In this document: positions 7,853-15,925 of the stretch, in pieces | Numbering within the stretch: position 1 is the stretch's first letter | Layout: every line of letters begins with the position of its first letter | Assembly (NCBI GenBank): GCA_963715565.1 | Contig: OY970256.1 | Span: 3,968,001 to 4,032,000, forward strand | Direction: 5' to 3' | Source of the DNA: JACVRN01 sp963715565 | GTDB lineage: Bacteria; Acidobacteriota; Blastocatellia; Pyrinomonadales; Pyrinomonadaceae | DNA: 64,000 bases | Translations under genes and position numbers: made by a program | Notes under the pieces: generated by a model | What the model was told of the DNA's origin: nothing | Databases searched by the model: none | Seen by the model: the letters and a program-made list of their open reading frames with translations, nothing else

Positions 7853-8869
7853 TCAACCGCCGATAAAGCTCATCGTGCGTGAGGGCGTGACGAAGCCGGG
7901 GTCGTTGATGTAGTGGCGCGGCTCTTTCTTCATGACGACCGATTGGATGAAGTCTATGATTTCGGCGCGCGACGCATTGCGGCGCACGACATCGCGCAGG
8001 CTGTATTCGACCGTCGAGAAAAGACAGGTTCGAATCTGCCCGTCGGCTGTCAGGCGTATGCGCGAGCACGCGCCGCAGAAGGCTTCCGTGACAGGCGCGA
8101 TGATGCCGATTTCGCCGGGCGCTCCGTCCGCAAAGCGATAACGCGACGAAGTTTCAGAGCCGCGCTCGACCTCTACAGGGACGAGGGGGAAGCGTTCGTG
8201 TATGCGCCTGAAAATCTCGCGTCCCGAGACGACCTGCGTGCGTGCCCACTCGTGGCCGGAATCCAGCGGCATGAATTCTATAAAGCGCATGTGCACATCG
8301 TGCGTGCGCGCAAACTCGGCGAAGTCCGCTACCTCTTCTTCGTTGTGCCCGCCGACGATGACGGCGTTGATTTTCAAGGGCGTAAGGCGAGCGTTCTGTG
8401 CAGCGCGTATGCCTTCGAGCACACGTTCAAGCACGTCCACGCCCGTCATGCGCTTGAAGACATCGCGGCGCAGGCTGTCTAAGCTGATGGTGATGCGGTC
8501 AAGGCCCGCTCGTTTGAGGCTCTCGGCGCGGTCGGGTAGAAAGTAGCCGTTGGTGGTCAGGGCCAGATCGCGCAAAGCGGGCTTGAGACGCGCGAGCTTT
8601 GTGATGATGGTCTCTATGTCGCGGCGCAGCATGGGCTCGCCGCCCGTGAGCCGGATTTTCTCTATCCCGAGCGAGACGAATATATCCGAGACATATTCAA
8701 TCTCCTCGTAAGAGAGCATCTGCTCTTTGGGTGCGGCGGGTGGCTCGCCGTGCGGCAAACAATAGAAGCAGCGAAAATTGCAGCGGTCGGTCAGAGATAC
8801 GCGTAGATCGCGTATCGCGCGGCCATAAGAATCTTGCAGGAAGACTGTCACCTCTTTGTCGTTGCTCAC
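7853..8869 (-). CDS. moaA: GTP 3',8-cyclase MoaA
   Basis: 338 residues with a GTG start. MoaA is the radical SAM enzyme that, with MoaC, makes cyclic pyranopterin monophosphate from GTP for molybdenum cofactor. The N-terminal cluster motif is CNFRCFYC (Cys30, 34, 37), followed by the SAM-binding TGGEPMLR. The C-terminal cluster is in FCGACSRIRLT with a further Cys in IRTCLF. The chain ends in the functional Gly-Gly tail (SFIGG), as in active MoaA. No other moa or moe gene is in the window. It lies next to thiC on the same strand, but the riboswitch separates the two. Confidence 0.96.
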   Translation of the reverse strand: MSNDKEVTVFLQDSYGRAIRDLRVSLTDRCNFRCFYCLPHGEPPAAPKEQMLSYEEIEYVSDIFVSLGIEKIRLTGGEPMLRRDIETIITKLARLKPALRDLALTTNGYFLPDRAESLKRAGLDRITISLDSLRRDVFKRMTGVDVLERVLEGIRAAQNARLTPLKINAVIVGGHNEEEVADFAEFARTHDVHMRFIEFMPLDSGHEWARTQVVSGREIFRRIHERFPLVPVEVERGSETSSRYRFADGAPGEIGIIAPVTEAFCGACSRIRLTADGQIRTCLFSTVEYSLRDVVRRNASRAEIIDFIQSVVMKKEPRHYINDPGFVTPSRTMSFIGG

Positions 8870-8968
8870 CTGATTCCGAGAAGATTCAAAACGCTAAAAA
8901 GTAGAGCGGCCTCTGCTCAAGCGTTTTCGTTATGATACACCTTCTCGAAGAATAATGAGAAACGACCC

Positions 8969-9038
8969 GTCGCCTGTTCAGGCGGGGACTCTGGCCCATG
9001 TGTGGCCCACAGTCCCCACCAGACAGGTATCAGGCGAC
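8969..9038. repeat. REP-like palindrome
   Basis: Outer arms GTCGCCTG (8969-8976) and CAGGCGAC (9031-9038), middle arms GGGGACT (8984-8990) and AGTCCCC (9011-9017), and an inner TGGCCCA-TGTG-TGGCCCA segment. The right outer arm covers the stop codon of the AP2-like gene, so it is the 3' end structure of that transcript. There is no T-run. Confidence 0.65.
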
Positions 9039-9548
9039 GAAAAACTTTTTGAGACTGTCTTCCCAGTTCGTCTTGACGACCGAGCCGAACATCTCTTTCT
9101 CTTTTTCGCGACGGATGGCGCAAGCCTTGCGGAAAGCAGCTTCCTCGCCGTACTCGTCAATCGAAACCCACGTCCGGCACAGACGGCCCGGCTCAGGGTT
9201 CCATGTCACCTCGTAGACGTTCTTGACGACGCGCTCCTTGCCGTCTTCACTCATGACGACTTTGGTCTTGCGCTGAACGCCCATGACGCCGGAGGTGTTG
9301 CGCGGGTTGCGCGCGATGACGAGACGGTCCGTGCGGGGCTTGCCCAATTCCTTCTCGGCCTGGTTGCGGTACTTGACGGCGTGTTCAAGCGCCTTCTCTT
9401 TTCCGCCGTGCGCCGCATCGGAAAAGAATTTGACGCGACGCTCGCCGTTGAAGCTCACCCTCACATACCATCCGTAGGTATTTCTTTTCTCCTGCTCGAT
9501 CCGACTAATTCCCTTGTGTCCACTCTGGGCTCTTACCTTCATACGCAT
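9030..9548 (-). CDS. Tandem AP2-like DNA-binding protein
   Basis: 172 residues from the ATG at 9548; a second ATG at 9542 is an alternative, and an upstream TTG lies inside the Shine-Dalgarno. Two AP2-like units are visible. Residues 10-66 read HKGISRIEQ...GWYVRVSFNG...FFSD..HGGKEKALEHAVKYR; residues 84-147 read TSGVMGVQRK...YEVTWNPEPG...VSIDEYGEEAAFRKACAIR. The G-V/I-xx-R start, the Y/W-x-V-x-W strand and the GGxEKAxxxAxxxR helix are AP2 hallmarks. Bacterial AP2 domains often sit in HNH endonucleases; no nuclease motif is present here. A DNA-binding role is inferred. Confidence 0.65.
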   Translation of the reverse strand: MRMKVRAQSGHKGISRIEQEKRNTYGWYVRVSFNGERRVKFFSDAAHGGKEKALEHAVKYRNQAEKELGKPRTDRLVIARNPRNTSGVMGVQRKTKVVMSEDGKERVVKNVYEVTWNPEPGRLCRTWVSIDEYGEEAAFRKACAIRREKEKEMFGSVVKTNWEDSLKKFFVA

Positions 9549-9550
9549 AC

Positions 9551-9569
9551 AACTCCTCGCAGAGGAGTT
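9551..9569 (-). promoter_or_regulatory. Hairpin burying the Shine-Dalgarno of the AP2-like gene
   Basis: A perfect 8-bp stem (AACTCCTC and GAGGAGTT) with a 3-nt loop. The GAGGAG of its 3' arm is the Shine-Dalgarno for the ATG at 9548, four bases away. Folding would hide it, which suggests translational control, possibly by the protein itself. Confidence 0.6.
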
Positions 9570-9778
9570 CTCCTCCAAAAATTATTTCTGTGAAGCTGGA
9601 AATTTTTAGATGAGGTAAAAAGAAATTACCGCGCTTCCACTAAGATGTCAAAGATTTATTTTGATAATGCGCAGAAAAAATTGGTTGCAAAAAATTTTGC
9701 TAGCAGCCGGAATCCGGTGTTATGTAATCAATGGAACAGACGCGCGCGACACTTTCATCAGGGAAGCGTAAAAATCTC

Positions 9779-10243
9779 TTAAGATTTTTTCAGCAGCGCA
9801 ATCTGTCCCGCGTGATAAAGATCGTGCTGGACGAGCCCGTGCAGCGTGACGTACACGGTGGACATATTTTTCAGAACGGGTTCGTCCAGGCGCGCGTCGT
9901 CGAGTTTGGAAATCACGCTCAGTAGAGCATTGTTGCTCGTCTCTAAAGCCGCGAGCAACGCGTCCCATGCTTCCGCGCCTGTGTCGCTCAAGCCCGGCCA
10001 CCAATCCCTTTCCGTCGTCTCGCGCGCCATCTCCGTGTCGCCTTCCAGCCTGCGCCGCACTATCTCCCTGCCCGCGTGTATGTGCGAGACTATTTCCCAG
10101 ATGCTGTGCGCGCCGTTGATGGGACGCGCGGCGGCGCTTTCCGGCGTCACGCCTTCCAGCACTTCCATGAGCGACGGCCCGTGCCACGCTTCGCCCTCGT
10201 AAGCCCTCTTGAGTTGATCCGCTATTCTTTCTGCTTCCCTCAT
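9779..10243 (-). CDS. DinB-superfamily protein
   Basis: 154 residues from the ATG at 10243, 7 nt after GGAGGA; an upstream TTG overlaps that site. The DinB/DfrB fold is a four-helix bundle with a three-histidine metal site; His in IWEIVSHIHAGRE and in GLVQHDLYHAGQIALLKK fit it. C-terminal YHAGQIALLKK is the typical family ending. Members are metal-dependent thiol transferases or detoxification enzymes, usually cytoplasmic. The substrate cannot be read from sequence. The gene stands alone, next to a REP-like cluster on its upstream side. Confidence 0.85.
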   Translation of the reverse strand: MREAERIADQLKRAYEGEAWHGPSLMEVLEGVTPESAAARPINGAHSIWEIVSHIHAGREIVRRRLEGDTEMARETTERDWWPGLSDTGAEAWDALLAALETSNNALLSVISKLDDARLDEPVLKNMSTVYVTLHGLVQHDLYHAGQIALLKKS

Positions 10244-10291
10244 CCAGGAATCCTCCAAAGCCTTTACGACTCGTGAAAGTTAAGCTTTTTT

Positions 10292-10446
10292 AGCTCCGTA
10301 GGAGCGAGATGTTTATAGCAGGTAGCAACAAAAGAAGAATTAAGCTCCGTAGGAGCGTAATATTCTTCGTCCTTCACATCGCGCTCCTACGGAGCTTAAT
10401 ACTATTAGTCGTTCGCTAACTATAAACATCGCGCTCCTACGGAGCT
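10292..10446. repeat. Nested REP-like repeat cluster, CTCCGTAGGAGC core
   Basis: Four copies of a GCTCCGTAGGAGCG unit. The outer pair 10292-10318 and 10420-10446 (27 nt) differ at one base; the inner pair 10340-10357 and 10382-10399 is perfect. The right end overlaps the stop codon of the epimerase gene at 10445. Related cores occur at 55902-56087 and 61943-61970. Confidence 0.85.
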
Positions 10447-11503
10447 AGGAATTATCTTTATCCTTGCTTCCAACTAACGTCTCTTTAAGTTGGGCGAGAG
10501 CTTTATCTTCTGCGGCGTAATTAAAATCCTTCTCGTTTATCTCGGCGGGCGGGTTCTCTCGCTCCCAGTCAATCGTTCGCCGCAATGCTTCATCACGATT
10601 GATGCGCTCTGTGTAACCAAGCTCCGCGCGGATGCGGCTTGAATCTGAGGCCAGATGATGTTCATAAGGATGATCTTCGACCAGCTCTTCGGGCAGCGCA
10701 CTTTTTGGAAGCACTACGACTTCGCCCGTCCAACCGGCGGCGCGTGCGATGCTGCGGACCCAGTCGGCTTCCGTAAGCGTTTCCGCTTCGCCGACGTTGT
10801 AGAGACGCGCGGTCGAGCGCTCATCCATGACGGCGAGCGCCAGCGCGTCGGCCACGTTCTCCACATAGCCGCGCGTCCAGAGCCAGCGCGCCTGGGTTTC
10901 TTCAAGCACGATTGCGGGGCGGCCATCATCCATGTGCTTTAAGTATTGAAACAGTCGATGATTCTTATCCTTCGGGCCGTAGACGGCTGGCAGCCGCAGG
11001 ATTGTTCCCGGCAGCTCCGCGTCATTCATGACGATGCGCTCGGCCAGAATTTTTTCATACTTGAGAGGGAACTCGTCGTCCGGTCCTTTGGCTCGCTCGC
11101 GGTAAGGAAAAAGAGTTTCACGCAAGGGGCCGTCTTCCGTGTAGGGAACGGGGTCGGGCGTGCCCTTTTCCAGCTTGAGCAGACGACCGTAGGCGCGATA
11201 GACATCCATGCTGCTCGGCGCAACAACGCGGCCCGCCACGCCTTTGAATATTTCCATCAACGCGCGCGCGTCATCTTCTCTGAAGAGAATCATGTCGAGA
11301 ACAACGTCGGGCGCAAGGCGTTTGAACTCGGCGGCAAAGTCGCGCAAGTTTTGCCGGTCGCCGTGCATCTCACGCACATCTTCCGGCAGCTCCGCTTCAG
11401 TTTGCCCGCGATGAAACACTGTCACGGCGTGGCCCGCTTCAACCAGACGACGCACAACGTGCGGGCCTATAAAGCTCGTCCCACCGATAACAAGAACCTG
11501 CAT
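10445..11503 (-). CDS. NAD-dependent epimerase/dehydratase (extended SDR)
   Basis: 352 residues. A Rossmann start is clear: VLVIGGTSFIGPHVVRRLVEAGH, an atypical GxxxxxG nucleotide loop. Further SDR features are APSSMDVYRAYG in the position of the catalytic Ser strand, YEKILAE as the YxxxK pair, and GTILRLPAVYGPKD as the substrate-region motif. Such enzymes act on nucleotide-sugars or related carbonyl substrates in the cytoplasm; the substrate cannot be assigned. It stands alone, between repeat clusters. A charged Lys/Asp tail at the C-terminus is probably of little consequence. Confidence 0.88.
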   Translation of the reverse strand: MQVLVIGGTSFIGPHVVRRLVEAGHAVTVFHRGQTEAELPEDVREMHGDRQNLRDFAAEFKRLAPDVVLDMILFREDDARALMEIFKGVAGRVVAPSSMDVYRAYGRLLKLEKGTPDPVPYTEDGPLRETLFPYRERAKGPDDEFPLKYEKILAERIVMNDAELPGTILRLPAVYGPKDKNHRLFQYLKHMDDGRPAIVLEETQARWLWTRGYVENVADALALAVMDERSTARLYNVGEAETLTEADWVRSIARAAGWTGEVVVLPKSALPEELVEDHPYEHHLASDSSRIRAELGYTERINRDEALRRTIDWERENPPAEINEKDFNYAAEDKALAQLKETLVGSKDKDNS

Positions 11504-11524
11504 GGCTCATGCTCCTTTGAAATC

Positions 11525-11642
11525 AAGGAAAAAGGTAAAAGGTAAAAGTGTGGACAAAGCCTGACGGCTTTGAATCTTTAATTTGAAAATCACGCTCGCA
11601 GCGTGTCGCACTTCTACCTTTTTCCTTCTACCTTTTTCCTTT
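11525..11642. repeat. Imperfect inverted repeat, AAAAGGT heptamer family
   Basis: Left arm 11525-11550 (AAGGTAA AAGGTAA AAG) and right arm 11609-11642 (CTACCTTTTTCCTT twice). The loop includes a small GC-rich hairpin at about 11592-11606. It fills the gap between the epimerase and queG. Confidence 0.7.
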
Positions 11643-12597
11643 CTAAAAGCGTGCGCGCGTTGCGTTGCAGCCCCGCGAGCTTGGCGCGCTTGATGGCGCT
11701 CCGGCGAAAGCGTGCGCTGTAATCTTCCTGCGTCAGCTCCATGATGTCCGAGAGCTTCGTGTTGACGCTTCCCTCTCGCGGCTCGAATCTCTCTTCGGTG
11801 GTCGGCTGCTCAAAGCGATTCCAAGGGCACACGTCCTGACAGATATCGCAGCCGTAGAGCCAGCCCTCAAGATTCGCGGCCACATCCTCCGGCATCTCGG
11901 GCGCGCGCAGCTCAATCGTGGCGTAAGAGATGCAACGGTTGGAATCCACGACGTAGGGTTCCGTGATCGCATTGGTCGGGCAAGCCTCTATGCAGAGCGT
12001 ACAGCTTCCGCAATGGTCTTCAACACGCTCCTCGTCATATTCCAATTCAAGATTGACTACAAGCTCGCCGAGGAAAACCCAGGAGCCGAAATCCATCGTG
12101 ATGAGGTTGGAATGCTTGCCTATCCAGCCTATTCCTGCGCGCACGCCCCAAGCCTTGTCCATCATGGGTTGAATATCCACGCAAGTCTTGCCTTCAGCTT
12201 CCGCGCACTCCTCTTTTATCCACGCGAGCAGCTCTTTGAGCTTCTCGGATACCACGTCGTGATAATCGTCGCCCCACGCGTAGCGCGAAATCTTGCCCGT
12301 CCCGTTATCATCTGTGTGTTGGTGCGGCGTGTAGTAGTTGAGCGCGACGACGATGACAGAGCGTGCCGTGGGAAAAAGAAGACGCGGGTCTGTACGCTTC
12401 GACGGCTCGCGCGCCATCCACTTCATCTCGCCATGAAACCCGCGCGCGAGCCACTCTTCCAACTGCGCGCGCTCTGTCTGAAGCGGCTCCGCGCGCACGA
12501 TTCCCACTCTGTCAAAACCCAGCATGCGCGCCTTTTCCCTGATACGGCTTGAGAGCCGAGCGCGACTTTCTTTGGCTTTATCCAGCACCGCTGTCAT
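11614..12597 (-). CDS. queG: Epoxyqueuosine reductase QueG
   Basis: 327 residues. QueG performs the last step of queuosine synthesis, cobalamin-dependent reduction of epoxyqueuosine in tRNA. The N-terminal DUF1730 domain holds FDRVGIVRAEPL and HGEMKWMAREPSKRTDPR. The ferredoxin-like part holds two clusters: CGSCTLCIEACPTNAI and CDICQDVCPWNRF. The chain is near the usual length (310-380), with only a short tail and no HEAT extension. The C-terminal tip is encoded by repeat-arm sequence. No other que gene is in the window. Confidence 0.95.
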   Translation of the reverse strand: MTAVLDKAKESRARLSSRIREKARMLGFDRVGIVRAEPLQTERAQLEEWLARGFHGEMKWMAREPSKRTDPRLLFPTARSVIVVALNYYTPHQHTDDNGTGKISRYAWGDDYHDVVSEKLKELLAWIKEECAEAEGKTCVDIQPMMDKAWGVRAGIGWIGKHSNLITMDFGSWVFLGELVVNLELEYDEERVEDHCGSCTLCIEACPTNAITEPYVVDSNRCISYATIELRAPEMPEDVAANLEGWLYGCDICQDVCPWNRFEQPTTEERFEPREGSVNTKLSDIMELTQEDYSARFRRSAIKRAKLAGLQRNARTLLERKKVEGKR

Positions 12598-12638
12598 CTT
12601 TAATTATTCTCGCGACGAAAAAAATAATGGTAAGTCCT

Positions 12639-12672
12639 AATAAGGTAAAAGTAAAAAGGCAAAAGGTAAAAG
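12639..12672. repeat. Single-arm AAAAGGT/AAAAGGC heptamer run
   Basis: Degenerate tandem heptamers (AAGGTAA, AAAGTAA, AAAGGCA, AAAGGTA) without a matching opposite arm nearby. It looks like a half copy of the paired family at 27838-27945. Confidence 0.6.
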
Positions 12673-12807
12673 TCTTGTCTTGCTTCTTGCCAAACGAGAG
12701 TTGCAAGCCGTAATCTCTTAAGAGTAATAAGCCTCTCCCATTCGCTTTGTGCGTGCCGCGCATTTCGAGTTTTTAATTCGGAAGCGGGCGGCGCAGTTTG
12801 CAGCTTG

Positions 12808-14064
12808 ATGAAAAGAGAAAATATTTCCATGCCGAAAGGCACAGGGCAGAGCGGCGAAAATCAGTTGTCTGTGGAGCGAAAAGCCGGGCGGGTTCTCTTT
12901 ATAGGAATCCCCGGCGTGCGGCTCGACCGCCGTACACGTAAGCTTTTGAGCGAAGTTCAGCCGGGCGGCGTCGTCCTCTTTGGCCGCAACGTCGAATCGC
13001 CCGAACAGGTCGCGCTCCTGACGGCGCAGATACGCGACGCAGTGGAGCATCCCGTTCTCATAGGCGTCGATCAGGAAGGCGGGCTGGTGGATCGCTTTCG
13101 CGCCATCTGCGAGCCGATGCCGTCGGCCAAGAGCCTGCGCGACGCGGGGCAAACTCATCTTGCGCAAAAATTCGGAGAGCTTTCGGCGCGCATCCTCAGG
13201 CTGCTGGGTTTCAATATCAACTTCGCGCCCGTGCTCGATCTCTCAGGCGACAACGAGGACAACGGGCTGCGCGGGCGCACCTTCGGGCGCTCGCCCGCAG
13301 AGGTCTCGCGACTGGCGGGCGCGTATCTTGACGGTTTGCAGAAGGGCCGCGTCGTCGGCTGCGGTAAACATTTTCCGGGCCTCGGCGGCTCGACCGTTGA
13401 TTCGCACCGTCGCATGCCCGTCGTCAAACATACCTGGGAAGAAATTCTTGAGCGCGATCTTGTGCCCTTCATGGACCTGATGTTTCATCGTCCGGGAGAA
13501 CACCTGCACAGCATCATGGTGAGCCACGCCGCATTTCCCGACGTTTCGGAATTTCTGCAAGCGTGGTTTCATCGCACGGGCGAGCTGCCGCCGCTGGAAA
13601 GCGTACATCAGTTGCCCGCGACCATTTCCAGCAACGTCGTCATGCGGCTCGTGCGCCTGACCCTGAAGTTTGACGGCCTAGTCATCACGGACGACATGGA
13701 GATGGGCGCGGTCATCAAAACGCACTCGGTGGCGGAAGCCTCTTTGCGCGCCGTCGAAGCGGGCTCCGACATGATTTTAATCTGCGAGCAGGCGGCCAAC
13801 TTTGTCGCCGCGCGCGATGCGATTGTCGAAGCCGTAGAACAGAAAAAGCTCCCGGTCGAATCACTTGACCGCGCGAGCCAGCGAATCGAGCACGTGCTGA
13901 AAATAGCCGGGGACTACGAGTCCTTCGATCAGGACGAGTTTGACATTGCATCGCGCGACATCATGGAACTGAAGCGCGCTCTCAAGGCTGCCGAAGAGGA
14001 CGAAGAATATGCGCCCGTCTACGGGACGCCCGAAGGCCCGGAGCGGCGCTCGTCAAACTTTTGA
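12808..14064 (+). CDS. nagZ: Glycoside hydrolase family 3, NagZ-like beta-N-acetylhexosaminidase
   Basis: 418 residues from the ATG at 12808 (12829 is possible). GH3 NagZ enzymes remove GlcNAc from muropeptides during peptidoglycan recycling. Motifs in order: GVDQEGG (88-92, sugar binding), FAPVLDLSG, GKHFPGLGG (187-194), VDSH (197-200, the Asp/His acid-base dyad characteristic of NagZ) and LVITDDMEMGA with the nucleophile in Asp295-Asp296. There is no signal peptide, as expected for a cytoplasmic enzyme. An insertion after DLMFHR and an acidic C-terminal tail differ from the short NagZ proteins. It overlaps the 3' end of the convergent membrane-protein gene by 12 bp. Confidence 0.88.
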   Translation: MKRENISMPKGTGQSGENQLSVERKAGRVLFIGIPGVRLDRRTRKLLSEVQPGGVVLFGRNVESPEQVALLTAQIRDAVEHPVLIGVDQEGGLVDRFRAICEPMPSAKSLRDAGQTHLAQKFGELSARILRLLGFNINFAPVLDLSGDNEDNGLRGRTFGRSPAEVSRLAGAYLDGLQKGRVVGCGKHFPGLGGSTVDSHRRMPVVKHTWEEILERDLVPFMDLMFHRPGEHLHSIMVSHAAFPDVSEFLQAWFHRTGELPPLESVHQLPATISSNVVMRLVRLTLKFDGLVITDDMEMGAVIKTHSVAEASLRAVEAGSDMILICEQAANFVAARDAIVEAVEQKKLPVESLDRASQRIEHVLKIAGDYESFDQDEFDIASRDIMELKRALKAAEEDEEYAPVYGTPEGPERRSSNF

Positions 14065-15783
14065 TTGAGAGGACGAATCGCGACGGAAAAACATGTGCGC
14101 TATCAGGAAGAGAGTCACGAGACCCGCGAGCGCGCTCGTGATGAGCCCAGCATACTCCACCGCGAGCAATCGCCTGCGCAGCCGCACCTCTTGACGGCCT
14201 GCGGGTGCGGGCACAGCGATGTTGATAAGTCCATCCGGCGTGGGCTGAATTGTTAAAGCGCGCGCTTCTCCTGCCAGCCGAGCCGTCCAGCCGGGAAAAT
14301 AAAAGAGCGAGACTTGAAGAGACGCGCCGCCCTGAGAATCAACGTCTAAGACAATCTCTTTCGACTTCCACTGCTTGACCTCTGCACGTCTTGTCCCTTC
14401 AATAATTCTGACTTTCGTCAACCCCTCATTAGTTCTTCCTATACGGTCGCGCAGCGCTTCTATGTCGTCCGGGTACATGGACTGAACCCATCTGGGCCGG
14501 TACACGAAGTGATCTCTCTGCTGCTCCAGCCATAACTGCCTGCGGCTCAGTTCCTCTTGCGGAGTAGCTTTAAAATAGGCGCTCCAGGAATGAATCATCC
14601 GTTCAAAGCTCAAAAAACAGATCGCGCCGATTGAGGCCGCGAGGATGAGGGAAACGAAATGAGATTTCTTGATGGAAGAAAACGCGACGGCTATGAGAGC
14701 GGCGGCGGCCAGTGTCAGAATCGTGTTAAAGCGCCAGGCGAATTGGAGAATCTGTAAAACAGAAACGACTTGCCAGACAGGTTTGCTCAGGGGCGTCATC
14801 ATAAACGTGGAGCAGAGCGCCGTGACGGCCCAGAACACGCCCTGTTTTTTCAAGCGTCCGCCTTCTTTGGAAAGCACCAGGTAGAGCACGCAACCCGCCA
14901 CGGCCAGGGTCGCCGGTATCGTCCAGAAAACGTCTGCCATCTCGCCCTTCCAATCGAAGAGCTTAAACATAAACCAGAGCGCATAATAAAAATGTCCTTG
15001 AATGCCTTCTTCCAGAAAAATATATTTCTGCATCGCCAGCGCGGGCAGCCAGAAGAGAGCGGATAAGCCCATGCCGAGCGATAGGCCGATGATGACACGG
15101 CCTGTGACGCGCATCCTGCGACCCCGCTCTGCCATGTAGCAGGCGTAAGCAAGAGGGATGAGCGAGAATATCATCGTCGTCAACAGGTGCGTCAGCACGA
15201 GCAACGCATAACCGAGCGCCAAAGCAATCACAGCCCTCTCGCGTCCTTCTACGATCCTGTCCACGAAATAGAGCACGAGCGGCATCCAGACAAAAGCCCA
15301 AAACTCATTGAACCCGCCCCTGTAAAAGAGATCAGCAGTGTGATACGGCATCGCCATGTAAACAACGGCGGCAAGGAGCGCAGCCCACAAACCCGTGTGA
15401 CGATAGAGCCAGAGATACAAACATAATCCAGAGGTGATCATGGCTATGGCCGCAGACAAACCTGTCTGCCACCAGCCCTGCGGGTCGTTTGTAAAGAGAG
15501 GGTGCAGCAGACTCGTCAGATAATAAGGGACCGGGGGATAGTAAAAGAAGATAGGGCTGCCGAGCCCCGCGTTCATAGAGAACATCCATCGCGGGTACAA
15601 CTCGCCCGCCCATAGTTGCTGCGCGAAATGTTTATAGTAGATGACGGTGGTCGGGCCGTCATGAGCCTGCGGAGGAAATCCGTAAAGGATAGCGGGAAGC
15701 GCTAATCCAGCGCCCGCGACTATGAGAATGACGACGTGTAGTAACCTTACATCAAGACGCCTGGTGCGGGAGAAGATGCTCAT
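14053..15783 (-). CDS. Polytopic membrane protein, PTPS-related/glycosyltransferase-like
   Basis: 576 residues with about ten hydrophobic segments, starting LLHVVILIVAGAGLALP. The first loop after TM1 has a D-G-P-T motif and the sequence YPRWMFSMNAGLGSPIFFYYPP, a pattern of the membrane 6-pyruvoyl-tetrahydropterin synthase-related family and of GT39/GT83-like membrane glycosyltransferases (acidic residue after TM1, aromatic-rich loop). A periplasmic C-terminal beta domain of about 110 residues is followed by a last TM and a short cytoplasmic tail. Role in envelope glycan transfer is an inference. It is alone on its strand and ends inside the 3' end of nagZ. Confidence 0.7.
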   Translation of the reverse strand: MSIFSRTRRLDVRLLHVVILIVAGAGLALPAILYGFPPQAHDGPTTVIYYKHFAQQLWAGELYPRWMFSMNAGLGSPIFFYYPPVPYYLTSLLHPLFTNDPQGWWQTGLSAAIAMITSGLCLYLWLYRHTGLWAALLAAVVYMAMPYHTADLFYRGGFNEFWAFVWMPLVLYFVDRIVEGRERAVIALALGYALLVLTHLLTTMIFSLIPLAYACYMAERGRRMRVTGRVIIGLSLGMGLSALFWLPALAMQKYIFLEEGIQGHFYYALWFMFKLFDWKGEMADVFWTIPATLAVAGCVLYLVLSKEGGRLKKQGVFWAVTALCSTFMMTPLSKPVWQVVSVLQILQFAWRFNTILTLAAAALIAVAFSSIKKSHFVSLILAASIGAICFLSFERMIHSWSAYFKATPQEELSRRQLWLEQQRDHFVYRPRWVQSMYPDDIEALRDRIGRTNEGLTKVRIIEGTRRAEVKQWKSKEIVLDVDSQGGASLQVSLFYFPGWTARLAGEARALTIQPTPDGLINIAVPAPAGRQEVRLRRRLLAVEYAGLITSALAGLVTLFLIAHMFFRRDSSSQSKV

Positions 15784-15816
15784 TCCGTTGGGGAGTAGCT
15801 CAGTTTCAAATATGAC

Positions 15817-15912
15817 TCACCGCAGAGACGCAGAGATGTCGCAAAGATGGCGCAGAGAGAGTTGACTTATTTTCTCTGCGTTTCCTCTGCGCTCTCTGCG
15901 TCTCTGCGGTGA
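15817..15912. repeat. Inverted repeat, CGCAGAGA family (second copy)
   Basis: Left arm 15817-15858 and right arm 15873-15912 carry TCACCGCAGAGACGCAGAGA and its complement with small gaps. Same family as 5577-5667. Confidence 0.8.
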
Positions 15913-15925
15913 ACTGCTGATTTTT

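Noticed and set aside
12639..12672. Possible CRISPR-like short repeats
   Set aside because: Units of 7 bp without spacers; belongs to the heptamer family.
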